Source: Liolophura sinensis (Eukaryota > Mollusca > Polyplacophora > Chitonida > Chitonidae). From it: a DNA stretch of 64,000 nucleotides. The translations under genes and the position numbers were made by a program. Positions 62,923 through 64,000 of this stretch are shown here, one piece after another. Position 1 is the first letter of the stretch, and each line of letters starts with the position of its first letter. Below the pieces are notes generated by a model. That model was given only the letters and a program-made list of their open reading frames with translations. It made no database searches and was not told the DNA's origin. Where the stretch lies: positions 44,513,116 through 44,577,115 of the forward strand of contig NC_088301.1 in the NCBI RefSeq assembly GCF_032854445.1. The letters run 5' to 3'.

Positions 62923-64000
62923 CGGGATTTTACTTTTCTTAACCTTCCATTAATATCTACATTACAGCCTTGGAATACTTTTTATGCAGATAACAAAACT
63001 TTCACGGTGGACAAATGGATACAAATCCACGAGAATCAACATCCTTGATATCTTTGCCAAACTCAGCATGTGTGGTCGTTGCCGCCACGAGAGGGAAGAA
63101 AAGCTGAGTAAAGATGATATCTGAAAGATTTCTGGCAGTGAAGGTTTTACCGGATTGTCTTCTTCAGGTTGTCCGTTAGTTTAGTCCAAGCAGCTTCAGA
63201 CAACAACGCTAAACTTTGTCACCAAACAAAGCACAAAAGCATAATACGCATGCCGGCTTAAAGGCCAAATGATAAATATACAGAACCTAAGAGACTTTAA
63301 CTTTAGCGCCTCGGCTCCACCCTCACGCTATTGTTGGAGCGACGAACACACGATTGACTTTGCTGTTTGGTCTGGTATCCAGATACCGTCACGTGACACG
63401 ACTGGACTGCATTCCTTTCTCCCTGTCACGCTCTGTGCAACAGCATGGACGAGTCGTAGTAATATGGTGGATATATGTTTTACCTCTTACTTGCAGATGA
63501 AGGGTTTCAAATTCATGCTTCGGTCAATAATACCGTATATACCGCATATACTTTATGATTTCAGAGCATATGCTCCGCAGTTTGCTTCACTTTAAGGTTG
63601 TGAGTTACTTTCATGGTTGTGATTACTTTAGCGTGGAAAACTGGGTATAACTTGAACTGGATATTCACATGTGTTCATATTGAATCGAGGGAAGGTAGTC
63701 TTTGTTATTAGCATTTGCTTCAGTGCTTCAGGCATGAGAGTTGACGAGGGTTTGTTCTTGTGTGTATACGCAGACATACATGTATATACCCCTCCACTCC
63801 AAAGTGAAGTCCCTTCTCAAACAGAGAAGAGGCAGCATATAATAAAAGTATTTTGCGTAGTCTGTACAGCATGCTTCTTGCTGTTTTAAAAGTTAATTGA
63901 ATCCATTCTGTTCAATTACCTTTTAATCCAGAATATTATATTAAGACACTGGTGTGAAAGATTAATTGAACTATTCGACTATATGATAAGCTTTATGAAA
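62923..64000. other. Non-coding stretch to the window end
   Basis: No supported gene. The ORF 63269-63595 (+, 108 codons) lies in a GC-balanced pocket but shows no recognised domain. A CTCF-like match, CCACGAGAGGGA (63085-63096, about 10 of 12 consensus positions), lies at the left. The right end is AT-rich. Confidence 0.45.

Overview
The window looks like non-coding DNA from a eukaryotic nuclear genome, most likely a marine lophotrochozoan and probably a mollusc. It is AT-rich and densely littered with stops in all frames. There are no operons, ribosome-binding-site-led ORFs or long uninterrupted genes. It carries long (AT)n and (GT)n microsatellites and two minisatellite arrays. It also holds several copies of a tRNA-derived SINE whose 3' body I recognise from mollusc-type genomes: a hallmark of 'cttgagtacggcgtaaaac' followed by 'accaatcaaataaa', with tRNA-like A and B boxes in the best copy. 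No complete protein-coding gene can be supported. The best description is an intergenic region (gene desert) or a very large intron.

Layout. 1-14 kb: AT-rich unique sequence with one GC-richer island (4.3-4.76 kb, containing a CTCF-like motif), a GC patch at 6.2 kb, an (AT)n tract at 7.3 kb and an old dispersed duplication (10.7 and 12.2 kb). 14-21 kb: a nearly full SINE (14.17-14.41 kb), a truncated SINE (17.66-17.82 kb), a two-copy 175-bp tandem duplication, and a 91-bp direct repeat flanking an (AT)n tract. 23.7-24.65 kb: a badly frameshifted reverse-transcriptase pseudogene with its YIDD box intact, resembling Penelope-like or related retroelements. 30.0-30.85 kb: a 56-bp minisatellite that decays into degenerate copies. 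33.4-38.7 kb: three GC-balanced islands that look like regulatory DNA (T-box-like sites, a CTCF-like core, a TCTCGCGAGA element). 38.9-40.2 kb: a second array with a basic period of about 56 bp. 48.1 kb: compound (AT)n(GT)n. 49.8-53.2 kb: further GC-balanced islands with palindromes and two interlocking stems. 55.2-56.2 kb: two SINE-body fragments in inverted orientation, within and beside a TGGA/TTGACTGG-rich strand-asymmetric tract. 56.8-57.0 kb and 61.76-61.96 kb: two short stretches with protein-like composition that are candidate exons. 58.0 and 62.8 kb: more SINE fragments.

How it works together: the only plausible functional content is cis-regulatory (candidate CTCF-type sites, T-box, homeodomain and SOX-type motif clusters, a BANP/Kaiso-type palindrome) plus one or two candidate exons near the right end on the + strand. 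This would fit a regulatory gene desert next to a gene that starts near or beyond the right edge. That is inference: neither sequence conservation nor transcription can be measured from the sequence alone. I found no novel enzymatic, defence or mobile system.
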